Shown: positions 34,050-41,657, counted from the first letter of the stretch. The stretch: DNA of 64,000 nucleotides from Cryomorphaceae bacterium (GCA_016124575.1 WGNM01000023.1:1-64000); one strand, 5' to 3'. Translations and numbers: made by a program. Notes: generated by a model from the sequence alone, not told the origin.

Positions 34050-34582
34050 GAACAGTAAACCTATGTTTCATGGTTGCAGTTATGTCTTTATTCTCTTGCA
34101 AGCATGAGAAAGAGAATGCCATAAAACAGAATAATTTTACTGAGGAAGAAATAAACAAAGTTGTACTTCAGAATAGACAGATTGATTTAAGAACTTTTTG
34201 TGGTATAGTTCGTGGGTTACATGTTGAATCAAATTCAAATGAAATTGAATTTGATATTTGGGGTCGTTGCTCTGAAAGTCCTCCCAGTCCTATAGTGAGA
34301 AATGGAATTGGCGGGGAATATTGTGTGGTCTATATATCAGACTTTCAAGCCTTATTTAATGGTCAAGAATATGGAATTGGTGTTGAGTCAGAAATCTATC
34401 AGCATCTCTCCAATCATTGTTTAGGAAAATCAATTCTAATCCACAAGGACAATTGGAGAGAATTAAATGATGTTTATCTCTTTTTGGATCAGTTAGCAAG
34501 GACTCAAGAGGAAATTAAAATCGTTCTAGTCTATGAGAGTTCGGATTCACATCATTTCCAAGAGGAGGAATTAATTCAGTAA
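34046..34582 (+). CDS. lipoprotein, candidate immunity to cassette 2
   Basis: A 178-residue lipoprotein: signal peptide with lipobox SLFSC (Cys18) followed by a charged domain with several cysteines (RTFCGIV, IWGRCSES, GGEYCVVYI, NHCLGKS). It overlaps the RHS cassette 2 gene by four bases (ATGA). Placement directly after a toxin-like tip suggests an immunity protein that would protect the periplasm; no family is recognised. AT-rich like its partner. Confidence 0.6.
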   Translation: MRTVNLCFMVAVMSLFSCKHEKENAIKQNNFTEEEINKVVLQNRQIDLRTFCGIVRGLHVESNSNEIEFDIWGRCSESPPSPIVRNGIGGEYCVVYISDFQALFNGQEYGIGVESEIYQHLSNHCLGKSILIHKDNWRELNDVYLFLDQLARTQEEIKIVLVYESSDSHHFQEEELIQ

Positions 34583-34617
34583 TCTATTGAATTTTTTATT
34601 GAAATACTTTCTAGCAG

Positions 34618-34714
34618 ATATAGGTTTAATGGTGTGAAGAAGGATGATGGGCTGAAAGGAGAAAGCAATTCTCTCAACTACAAGTATAGAATGCATGATC
34701 CGCGGTTGGGGAGG
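34618..34714 (+). pseudogene. RHS core remnant 3, cut by an IS end
   Basis: Encodes YRFNGVKKDDGLKGESN and MHDPRLGR in frame, then stops matching exactly where an IS3-type end begins (34715). 50 bases (34653-34702) are identical to 33100-33149 of cassette 2. Both the upstream core and the tip are missing. Confidence 0.75.
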
Positions 34715-35022
34715 TGTAATGGTCGACCTCTTCAGGACAGTTTTCTCTCATACAGAAGTTGTTTATAGTTTTGATAGATGGGGCGCGGGGGATACTCATA
34801 GCTTAGTGGTTTTGTTCAACACTATGCTGCTTGTTTGTACAACTTTGCCGATGCGATTCTCCCAAGCGATGAATGCGACCTGCGTTGGTTGTAATAGTTT
34901 ATAAAGTCTTCACATTCTGTGAATAGCTCATGTCCATCGCTGCTAGGGTTAAGGCACGAGCGATCGTGCTTTTTGGTTCGAAAGAAACGCTCGATAAAAG
35001 CACTGTCAAATGCTCGCCTTTT
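34715..35022 (-). mobile_element. IS3-family remnant: transposase C-terminus and one terminus
   Basis: The minus strand from about 35022 to the stop at 34822-34824 encodes the C-terminal end of an IS3-type integrase: FDSAFIERFFRTKK, LNPSSDGHELF, FINYYNQRRSHSSLG. The likely terminus begins TGTAATGGTCGACC at 34715, directly joined to the RHS remnant. The rest of the element and its other end are gone, so it is not mobile. Confidence 0.7.
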
Positions 35023-35155
35023 TCACCCTTATCGGAATCGAAGAATAAATCACAAAATGTTCTTAAAACTCCTGATAATTCCTTTAAGGCACTATTTATC
35101 ATTCATTTAATTGCAAAATAAACCCACATTTTGCATGATTTATGGATTATTTTTC

Positions 35156-35186
35156 TTGCATATCAAATCCAGTTGTCTTACATTTG
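35156..35186 (+). promoter_or_regulatory. promoter of the first AbiE-type pair
   Basis: TTG (35156-35158), 20-bp spacer, TACATTTG (35179-35186), 18 bp before the chosen ATG at 35205. It excludes a start further upstream at 35142. Confidence 0.7.
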
Positions 35187-35204
35187 ATGTATTGGGGAAA
35201 ATTC

Positions 35205-35789
35205 ATGTCAAAGCTAGAAGAATTCAAAAAACACCTGCGGGTCGGGTCGGTTTATCGTCGAGCTGATTTGGAGCAATGGACGACTTCCGTTGATCGCCAC
35301 CTTAAGGCATCAGTAGATGATGGTACTTTACAGAAAGTATCCTCAGGGCTTTATTACTGTCCTAAAAAAAGTACATTTGGGACGTTGCCACCCGATGATA
35401 CCGATTTGATAAAGACCTTTCTCAAGGATGATTATTTTCTGCTTTCCACACCAAATGACTATAACAAGCTCGGTGTAGGAACAACACAACTCTACAATAA
35501 GCGTGTTGTGTACAACCATAAACGTCATGGTGAATTCATGCTAGGCGGAAAATTGTTCAGCTTTCACAAAAAGCCGCGCTTTCCGAAACACTCAACGGTT
35601 GAGTTTCTGCTTGTTGACATGATAAACAATCTTAATAGCCTGGCTGAAGACAAAGAGGTAATATTGAAAAATGTACTTGTAAAAGCGATAGAGCTTGACC
35701 AGAAAAGACTCAAGCGTAGCGTCAAGGAGTACGGCACAGTGAAAGCTAAAAAAATACTCTCTCCATTGCTATTCAATGCAACTGCATAG
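35205..35789 (+). CDS. AbiEi-like antitoxin (DUF6088 type), pair 1
   Basis: A 194-residue protein with an N-terminal winged-helix region (RVGSVYRRADLEQWTTSVDRHLKASVDDGTL) followed by the AbiEi-type core (VSSGLYYCPKKSTFGTLPPDD, LLSTPNDYNKLGVGTTQLYN, FSFHKKPRFPK). In AbiE type IV toxin-antitoxin systems this protein represses the operon through its N-terminal domain and counteracts the nucleotidyltransferase toxin. The start follows from the promoter position. The partner toxin gene begins two bases after the stop. Confidence 0.8.
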   Translation: MSKLEEFKKHLRVGSVYRRADLEQWTTSVDRHLKASVDDGTLQKVSSGLYYCPKKSTFGTLPPDDTDLIKTFLKDDYFLLSTPNDYNKLGVGTTQLYNKRVVYNHKRHGEFMLGGKLFSFHKKPRFPKHSTVEFLLVDMINNLNSLAEDKEVILKNVLVKAIELDQKRLKRSVKEYGTVKAKKILSPLLFNATA

Positions 35790-35791
35790 AT

Positions 35792-36748
35792 ATGTCTGCT
35801 TCGTATCTCCATGATCGTTCGGACTTCGAACAACTCTTAAGAACAATTGAAGGTGAAACAGGAATTCTGGTTCAATTGATCGAAAAGGATTATTGGATTA
35901 TGCATGTGCTGTATGGCCTTAAACAACAGGGCTTCGAGTTTGAATTAAAGGGAGGAACGTCGCTTTCTAAAGCTTACAATATCATTGATCGATTCTCAGA
36001 GGACATCGATATTCATATCAAACCAGATCCAAAGCTTGGCATCAATGAAAACCCAAAGAACTCCAAACCTAAAAACGTTGACGCAAGGAAGAGATACTAC
36101 GATCAACTCACCGCAGAAATTAAAATTGACGGCATAATCAAGTGCGAACGTGACCATGCTTTTGACAATCAAATCAGCTATGCGAGTGGTGGTATTCGTC
36201 TTTATTACAACAGCCTGTTTGAAAACTTAAGTGGCGTCAAAGATGGAATTTTACTAGAGGTTGGTTTCGATCAGGTAGCACCAAATAGTGCAAAACTGAT
36301 TTCATCATGGGCTTTTGAAAAAGCTTCGCCAATTCTTGAAAACGCCATCATTGATAATCGAGCAAAGGATATTTATTGCTATCACCCTGGATATGCTTTT
36401 GTCGAGAAGCTCCAAACCATTGCAACAAAATTTCGACGAGAGCAAGAAACAGGCGATGAAAAGCCAAATCTCCTTCGTCAGTACTATGACACATTCTGTC
36501 TGCTAGCGAATGAAGAAGTAATAAACTTCATTGGCTCAAAAGAATATTATGACCACAAAGAAAAACGATTTCCAGATGTGGACTTTCATATTCCAATCAG
36601 GGAAAATCAAGCTTTTCTTCTTTCTGATCCAAAACTGAGAAAGCACTTCGAAGACCGGTTCAAGAGAACCTCATCGCTTTATTACAAAGGTCAACCCACT
36701 TTTACTGAAATAATCGATAAAATCCATGGATTTATTGATCGTTTGTAA
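35792..36748 (+). CDS. AbiEii nucleotidyltransferase toxin, pair 1
   Basis: A 318-residue minimal nucleotidyltransferase. It carries the family motif G54-G-T-S (LKGGTSLSKAY) and the catalytic acids in RFSEDIDIH (E70-D71-I-D73). AbiEii toxins modify tRNAs with nucleotides and stop growth upon phage infection in characterised members. It directly follows its AbiEi partner, so the two form one operon. Both lie between RHS scraps, in AT-rich sequence, consistent with horizontal acquisition. Confidence 0.88.
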   Translation: MSASYLHDRSDFEQLLRTIEGETGILVQLIEKDYWIMHVLYGLKQQGFEFELKGGTSLSKAYNIIDRFSEDIDIHIKPDPKLGINENPKNSKPKNVDARKRYYDQLTAEIKIDGIIKCERDHAFDNQISYASGGIRLYYNSLFENLSGVKDGILLEVGFDQVAPNSAKLISSWAFEKASPILENAIIDNRAKDIYCYHPGYAFVEKLQTIATKFRREQETGDEKPNLLRQYYDTFCLLANEEVINFIGSKEYYDHKEKRFPDVDFHIPIRENQAFLLSDPKLRKHFEDRFKRTSSLYYKGQPTFTEIIDKIHGFIDRL

Positions 36749-37084
36749 GCAAGGTTGCAACATTGTCAAAAGTTCAGCTTCTCCATACTCCTAACCAAAG
36801 ACGAATAGAATTAGAAACGATTTTGATAAGTAGATCATGATCATGTGAGATCGGGATGGTGACAATGTCAGCAACACCAACCTTCAAGCCATCCAACAAT
36901 CGACTAAACATCCCCCCACAGCAAACTACATCTTGTTTCCTAAACAAAAAAATGCAATGGATTACTTTACCCAATTGAAGGGAAAAGCGTTTGGCATTGA
37001 GCTGGCTTGAGGTTTTCAACTTTCTCAAATACATCTACCAACACTAAATTTTCGTACTTTCAGTACCCTACCCCACCCCATCGT
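36749..37084. other. intergenic stretch without a recognisable gene
   Basis: About 340 bases. An 86-codon frame exists on the minus strand (36774-37034) but it shows no family motif, no good ribosome-binding site and no promoter. A 12-residue plus-strand scrap (AMDYFTQLKGKA) is also uninformative. Probably decayed accessory DNA. Confidence 0.5.
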
Positions 37085-37200
37085 GAACCGCATCGCCAAA
37101 CACATTTACGCCAACAACACCTTCACGCAGTGGGAAAACTCTACCTACTACGTGCGCGATGCCAGCGGTAACGTTATGGCAACCTATGAACGGGAAGCTT
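37085..37200 (+). pseudogene. RHS core remnant 4 (upstream part of the core)
   Basis: Encodes NRIAKHIYANNTFTQWE and TYYVRDASGNVMATYERE; closely matches 32629-32744 of cassette 2, but is flanked on both sides by unrelated sequence. It corresponds to a part of the RHS core upstream of that kept in remnant 3. Confidence 0.8.
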
Positions 37201-37240
37201 TCAATTGATGAATCATTTTGATCTGTTTAAATAACCACAA

Positions 37241-37285
37241 TGTCGGTATTTAAATGAATATGGATTTCTTATTGTCGGTATTTAA
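37241..37285 (+). repeat. pair of 13-bp direct repeats before the ATPase gene
   Basis: TGTCGGTATTTAA occurs at 37241-37253 and 37273-37285 (32 bp apart, about three helical turns); a degenerate third copy CCGTATTTTTAA follows at 37293. They lie just upstream of the ATPase start at 37328 and could be an operator. Confidence 0.6.
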
Positions 37286-37327
37286 TATATTTCCGTATTT
37301 TTAATGTTGAATCATAGCTAGAGACAC

Positions 37328-38464
37328 ATGAAATACATTCACAGGGCCATAGAAAGCACAATTAAAAAGTATTTAAAACCAAACAAAGCGGTTGTGCTTT
37401 TAGGTGCTCGGCGTGTGGGCAAAACCGAGTTGGTGAAACATATCATTTCCGAATTGGATGAAAAGCCAATGATACTTAACGGAGAAGATGAGGGGACACA
37501 TTTGAGTTTAGAACCACGAACGGTAGTTAATTATGAACGATTACTCGGAAAGACTCGTTTATTGGTCATCGATGAAGCTCAAGCCATACCCGAAATTGGC
37601 TTAAAACTGAAGCTTATGCTAGATTCTATTGAAGGATTGAAAGTATTGGTAACAGGCTCATCAGTTTTTGACCTCGAGAATCAGTTAGGAGAGCCTTTGG
37701 TTGGTCGAAAAATGACATTATACCTTTATCCATTGGCTCAACAGGAATTTGGAAAAGATGAAAATTACATCGAAACCAAAAACAAATTGGAGGAACGCTT
37801 GATATTTGGAAGTTATCCCGAATTGGAACACTTGATAACGTGGGATGAGAAAGCCGCCTATTTAAAGGAACAAGTTAATTCATATCTTCTGAAAGATATA
37901 CTTGAATTTGAAGGAGTGCGAAAGCGAGATAAGATTGTCTCGGTGCTTCGGATGATAGCCTTTAGAGTAGGAAGTGAAATATCTGTTGAAGGGATTGCCA
38001 ATGATTTACAAATGGGAAAAGGAACGGTGGACAAATACTTAGACTTACTCTCAAAAGTATTCATCATCCATAAAGTTTCTGGATTCAGCAGAAATTTAGA
38101 CAACGAAATCACTAAAATGAACAAATGGTACTTTTATGACAACGGTATTCGCAACGCGATGATTAACAACTTTAATTTTATGAGTGTTCGTGACGATCAA
38201 GGAAAACTATGGGAAAACTACCTCATATCAGAACGTCTAAAACACCAAGAATACACCAGGTTACACGCAGCAAATTTCTTTTGGCGGACTCATACCAGGC
38301 AGGAAATTGATTGGATTGAAGAACGAGGAGGACGTCTGTATGGTTATGAATTTAAATGGAACTCAAAAAAGAAATCAAAAGTACCCGCATCATGGGCCAA
38401 AGCCTATCCAAATGCCTCGTTTGAAGTAATAAACCCCGATAATTATCTGGACTTTATTACCTAG
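37328..38464 (+). CDS. AAA_14/DUF4143 ATPase
   Basis: A 378-residue P-loop ATPase. Walker A is GARRVGKTE (residues ~27-35), Walker B LLVIDEAQ; a VTGSSVFDL sensor segment and LYPLAQQEF follow. The C-terminal half is DUF4143 with the nuclease-like WRTHTRQEIDWIEE and YEFKWNSKK (ExK-like) pattern. The family is common in bacteria and archaea and often found in accessory regions; function is not established, though a role in mobile or defence DNA is suspected. It has an AT-rich upstream region with short direct repeats and no operon partner. Confidence 0.85.
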   Translation: MKYIHRAIESTIKKYLKPNKAVVLLGARRVGKTELVKHIISELDEKPMILNGEDEGTHLSLEPRTVVNYERLLGKTRLLVIDEAQAIPEIGLKLKLMLDSIEGLKVLVTGSSVFDLENQLGEPLVGRKMTLYLYPLAQQEFGKDENYIETKNKLEERLIFGSYPELEHLITWDEKAAYLKEQVNSYLLKDILEFEGVRKRDKIVSVLRMIAFRVGSEISVEGIANDLQMGKGTVDKYLDLLSKVFIIHKVSGFSRNLDNEITKMNKWYFYDNGIRNAMINNFNFMSVRDDQGKLWENYLISERLKHQEYTRLHAANFFWRTHTRQEIDWIEERGGRLYGYEFKWNSKKKSKVPASWAKAYPNASFEVINPDNYLDFIT

Positions 38465-38682
38465 TACTTGCCATAGGCATGCCTCAAGTAATGCACTATA
38501 TAGGTTGGTTGATATGCCGGTGATTTAAAAACCAAGTGATGTGAAGCAAACAATTCCCCATTCCAGAAATCATACGCCTGATATTTAAAATACTCCTTTA
38601 CATAAATGAGCGTATTCACATTTTCTCGTACGTCTTTATGTGATACTTTGCATTTTTCGTTGGGAAATTGATTGGCTTTCAT
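38461..38682 (-). CDS. small hypothetical protein
   Basis: A 73-residue frame, aromatic and basic (YVKEYFKYQAYDFWNGELF, YIVHYLRHAYGKY), overlapping the end of the ATPase gene by four bases on the opposite strand. No family is recognised. It could be a real small gene or the edge of a lost one; there is no clear promoter. Confidence 0.3.
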   Translation of the reverse strand: MKANQFPNEKCKVSHKDVRENVNTLIYVKEYFKYQAYDFWNGELFASHHLVFKSPAYQPTYIVHYLRHAYGKY

Positions 38683-38684
38683 TT

Positions 38685-38789
38685 ATGAAATGCGATGCTG
38701 AACAAACAATAGCCCATTGGATCACCAAAGAAAATCGCAAACCTCTGGTCGGAAGATTAGGGAGTAGCACAACATGTCAATCACTTTAG
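38685..38789 (+). pseudogene. 5' scrap of a second AAA_14-type ATPase gene
   Basis: 34 codons reading MKCDAEQTIAHWITKENRKP then LVGRLGSSTTCQSL and a stop. The segment W-x-x-x-x-NRKPL-V is how many AAA_14/DUF4143 ATPases begin just before their P-loop (RKPLVIRGARQVGKT in the family), but the P-loop is garbled here. Too short for certainty. Confidence 0.35.
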
Positions 38790-38805
38790 GTACTCTTTTA
38801 TGATG

Positions 38806-38844
38806 AAACCATTGAAAAACGCTTCAATGTCAAAACCGCACGTC
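38806..38844 (+). repeat. 39-bp direct copy of the SRAP gene 5' part
   Basis: Identical to 40876-40914, which encodes SRAP residues ~12-24. The copy lies outside any gene, 122 bp before the second AbiE-type pair; the original lies inside the SRAP gene after that pair, so the pair is bracketed by the two copies. Confidence 0.9.
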
Positions 38845-38966
38845 TGAAACATTGGAAGAATAATTTTAACTTTCTCTCTGATTTTCCCTACCTACCTCTC
38901 CGTTTTTTAGTTTTTAATCGCGTATTTAACCATTTTTTGGTATATTACGCAATCATAAACTAATTT

Positions 38967-39761
38967 ATGTCGGTTTCAAATTACATAAAACAGCTCCAGA
39001 GTTACGAAGAATATTCTTTTTCCATGGATGAATTGCTTAGCAATGCGAATGCACCAGAAGCTACTTTGAGAAAAGAGTTAGCTCGCTTAATGGAGAAAGG
39101 AGAAGTTTTCAATTTACGTCATGGATTTTATTTGATTATTCCCCCACGGTATCAAAAATTCGGGAAATTACCGCTGCAATTGTACGTCAGCAAACTTTTT
39201 AATTTTTTGAATAAAAAATATTACGTTGGATTGTATTCAGCAGCAGCTTTTCATGGTGCGGGCCATCAAAAAATCCAACAAGATTATATAATTACAACAA
39301 AACCTGCATTAAGAGATATTGATAAAGAAAAAACCAAACTTCGATTCTTTTTAACAAAACATTGGCCTGAAGAGAACCTCATTGAAGGGAAATCAGATGC
39401 CGGTTATTTCAAAGTATCTTCTCCAGCATTAACGGCAGCAGATCTTCTTTATCATCATCAAAGAGTTGGCGGGATTAATCGCATGTTATCGAACATTGAA
39501 GAGTTGGCAGAAGAAATTAGTAGCGCGGATGTAAAAAATTTGCTTGCATGGTATCCCTACAAGAGCACATTGCAGCGTTTAGGTTATTTACTTGAAGAAT
39601 TTCAAATAGATGAATCCATTACAAGCATGATGTATGATCATTTACGAAAAGAGAAGTTCTATTCCATTCTACTTAGTCCTAAAAAAGACCAAAAAGCAGG
39701 AACAACTGGAAACCGTTGGAAAGTAGATGTCAATATTAATTTAGAAAGTGACCTGAAATGA
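38967..39761 (+). CDS. AbiEi-family antitoxin, pair 2
   Basis: A 264-residue protein with an N-terminal winged-helix segment (MDELLSNANAPEATLRKELARLMEKGE), then the AbiEi core (LRHGFYLIIPPRYQKFGKLP, VGLYSAAAFHGAGHQ). It is of a different, longer AbiEi type than the pair 1 antitoxin. Predicted to repress its operon and neutralise the downstream toxin. Its stop overlaps the toxin start by four bases (ATGA). Confidence 0.85.
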   Translation: MSVSNYIKQLQSYEEYSFSMDELLSNANAPEATLRKELARLMEKGEVFNLRHGFYLIIPPRYQKFGKLPLQLYVSKLFNFLNKKYYVGLYSAAAFHGAGHQKIQQDYIITTKPALRDIDKEKTKLRFFLTKHWPEENLIEGKSDAGYFKVSSPALTAADLLYHHQRVGGINRMLSNIEELAEEISSADVKNLLAWYPYKSTLQRLGYLLEEFQIDESITSMMYDHLRKEKFYSILLSPKKDQKAGTTGNRWKVDVNINLESDLK

Positions 39762-40549
39762 TACCAAAACCATATATAGCGAAATGGCAAGATCATGCCC
39801 CGTGGAGTTCGTTTGATCAGGTAGAGCAAGATCTAGTGATTAGTAGAGCATTGGTAGCCATTTTCTCAGATGAATTTCTGAATGAGAATCTTGCTTTCAG
39901 GGGAGGTACTGCATTACATAAATTGTATTTGAATCCAGCTCCACGTTATAGCGAAGATATTGATTTGGTGCAGGTCAAGGCTGGACCAATTAAACCCATC
40001 ATGCAACGCATCAATGAAGTAATCACCTTTTTTGAAGAACCGAGAATAACGGATTTGCGTGGACATGGTCCGAAAATGTATTACCGATTCAACTCTGAAT
40101 TTGAAAACATTCGATTGCGATTAAAAATCGAAATAAACAGCAAAGAACATTTCAACGTTTTAGATTGGGTTAAATTTCCATTTAAGGTGGATAATGATTG
40201 GTTCTCAGGAAAAGCGAATATAAAAACCTACAGTATCAATGAATTGTTAGGAACGAAGTTGAGAGCTCTCTATCAACGAAAAAAAGGGCGTGACCTTTTC
40301 GATTTAGATTATTCACGTTTGAATGAAACAATTAATCTGGATGAAGTGATTGAAAGTTTTAATGTCTACATGAAATTCTCAACAGAGCATGTTCCAACTG
40401 GGCGTGAATTTGAATTGAACATTTCGGAAAAGGAACAGGACCCTGACTTCATTGGAGATCTGGAGGCACTTCTTCGGCCTGGAGTTCTTTACGATCTAGA
40501 AGCAGCTTTTGAATGGTTTAAAAATGAAGTAATAACAAAGCTGAGATAA
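39758..40549 (+). CDS. AbiEii nucleotidyltransferase toxin, pair 2
   Basis: A 263-residue nucleotidyltransferase toxin with G49-G-T-A (FRGGTALHKLYL) and the catalytic acids in RYSEDIDLV (E66-D67-I-D69), plus the downstream family motif NELLGTKLRALYQRKKGRDL. It differs from the pair 1 toxin (318 residues) in length and sequence. It is translationally coupled with the antitoxin. This pair occupies the space between the 39-bp SRAP copy and the real SRAP gene. Confidence 0.9.
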   Translation: MIPKPYIAKWQDHAPWSSFDQVEQDLVISRALVAIFSDEFLNENLAFRGGTALHKLYLNPAPRYSEDIDLVQVKAGPIKPIMQRINEVITFFEEPRITDLRGHGPKMYYRFNSEFENIRLRLKIEINSKEHFNVLDWVKFPFKVDNDWFSGKANIKTYSINELLGTKLRALYQRKKGRDLFDLDYSRLNETINLDEVIESFNVYMKFSTEHVPTGREFELNISEKEQDPDFIGDLEALLRPGVLYDLEAAFEWFKNEVITKLR

Positions 40550-40711
40550 AGAAAATCAATCATACTCATCTAAGGGTTATTTTCCATTTCAGTTAAAGAC
40601 AAGGCGAACTAAAGTATTTTCTGTAATTTCTATCGATTGTCTTAGGGGCTGAATCAGTTATAATTACACCCACATTTCAAAACTCCCCCTCCCAAAGAAG
40701 TGTAGATTTTT

Positions 40712-40752
40712 TAGCAAGTGCTATTTTTTATAGCATTGATTCGTATCTTAGC
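40712..40752 (+). promoter_or_regulatory. SRAP-dnaE control region with LexA-like operator candidates
   Basis: Contains TAGC-N4-GCTA (40712-40723), GCTA-N7-TAGC (40720-40734) and a -10-like TATCTTAG (40744-40751). 40719-40752 aligns ungapped with 29334-29367 before dinB. The leader to the SRAP ATG is ~85 bases, similar in length to the dinB leader. Confidence 0.65.
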
Positions 40753-40841
40753 GCTCTTGCAATTCGATTCTTCGTTTTATTTCCGCACATCTACGGAATG
40801 AAAGCGTAAATTGAAGCGAGGTTAACCATAACCCCAATGCC

Positions 40842-41651
40842 ATGTGCGGAAGATACATCACCGTTTCAACACTCAAAACCATTGAAAAACGCTTCAATGT
40901 CAAAACCGCACGTCCAGACCTATACGTCGCCAACACCAACATCTCTCACGGCACCATGGCTCCCGTGATTGCAACGAATAACCCGGGAGAAATACAGTTC
41001 ATGCAATTTGGTTTTACGCCAAACTGGGCACAAAAGCAGTTTTACATGATCAATGCACGGGCTGAAGGCGACCACAACAGCGCCGACGACCCACAGTACA
41101 CAGGCGCAATGGGCATCATCAATAAACCCATGTTCCGCCAATCCATTCGCAGTAAACGGTGTTTGGTAATTGCCGATGCCTTTGTGGAAGGACCTAAAAA
41201 AGAGAAACTCGACAAACCCTTTCTCGTTCATTTACGAAACAAAGAACGTCCGTTTGCCTTGGCAGGAATTTGGGATGAATGGCAAAACAAAGAAACGGGG
41301 GCAACGGTATACTCATTCGCCATCATTACCACAGTAGCCAACGATTTGATGGTTCGCATCGGACATCATCGATCACCCGTAATTCTCACCAAAGAGCAAG
41401 AGCAAGATTGGATAAATCCACACTTGGCTCTCGGCGATGTAACATCCATGCTGCTTCCTTACGACGCTGGAAAAATGAATGCATACCCCATTGGTGTCGA
41501 TATCAAAAATCCGCGCAACAACGGACTAAACCTGATACAACCCATTGGCGAGCCGGTATACAAGGAGGTCGACTACCACTTAAATGAAGAAATAAAAATG
41601 TTTGGAATGGGTGAAACACGGGCACGCGAGCGACGTCAGAACGGACAATAA
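40842..41651 (+). CDS. SRAP (HMCES/YedK-type) abasic-site protein
   Basis: Forms a protective covalent link with abasic sites in single-stranded DNA through the N-terminal cysteine. The 269-residue protein begins MCGRY, leaving Cys2 as the catalytic nucleophile after Met removal. Also present are INARAEG (with the Asn and Arg/Glu of the active site), RRCL-type SKRCLVIADAFVE, and the His in RIGHHRSPVIL. Length is slightly above the ~220-residue family norm. It is followed after six bases by error-prone dnaE, so the two form an operon. The promoter shares elements with dinB. A 39-bp piece of this gene is duplicated at 38806. Confidence 0.95.
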   Translation: MCGRYITVSTLKTIEKRFNVKTARPDLYVANTNISHGTMAPVIATNNPGEIQFMQFGFTPNWAQKQFYMINARAEGDHNSADDPQYTGAMGIINKPMFRQSIRSKRCLVIADAFVEGPKKEKLDKPFLVHLRNKERPFALAGIWDEWQNKETGATVYSFAIITTVANDLMVRIGHHRSPVILTKEQEQDWINPHLALGDVTSMLLPYDAGKMNAYPIGVDIKNPRNNGLNLIQPIGEPVYKEVDYHLNEEIKMFGMGETRARERRQNGQ

Positions 41652-41657
41652 CAGGCC

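Noticed and set aside
34653-34702. 50-bp identity to 33100-33149 as a mobile repeat
   Set aside because: It encodes the conserved RHS core in both places and has no ends of its own.
36774-37034. 86-codon minus-strand frame between AbiE pair 1 and RHS remnant 4
   Set aside because: No motif, promoter or partner; probably chance frame in decayed DNA.
38806-38844. A second SRAP gene
   Set aside because: Only 39 bp match; no start codon context, no further SRAP coding sequence.
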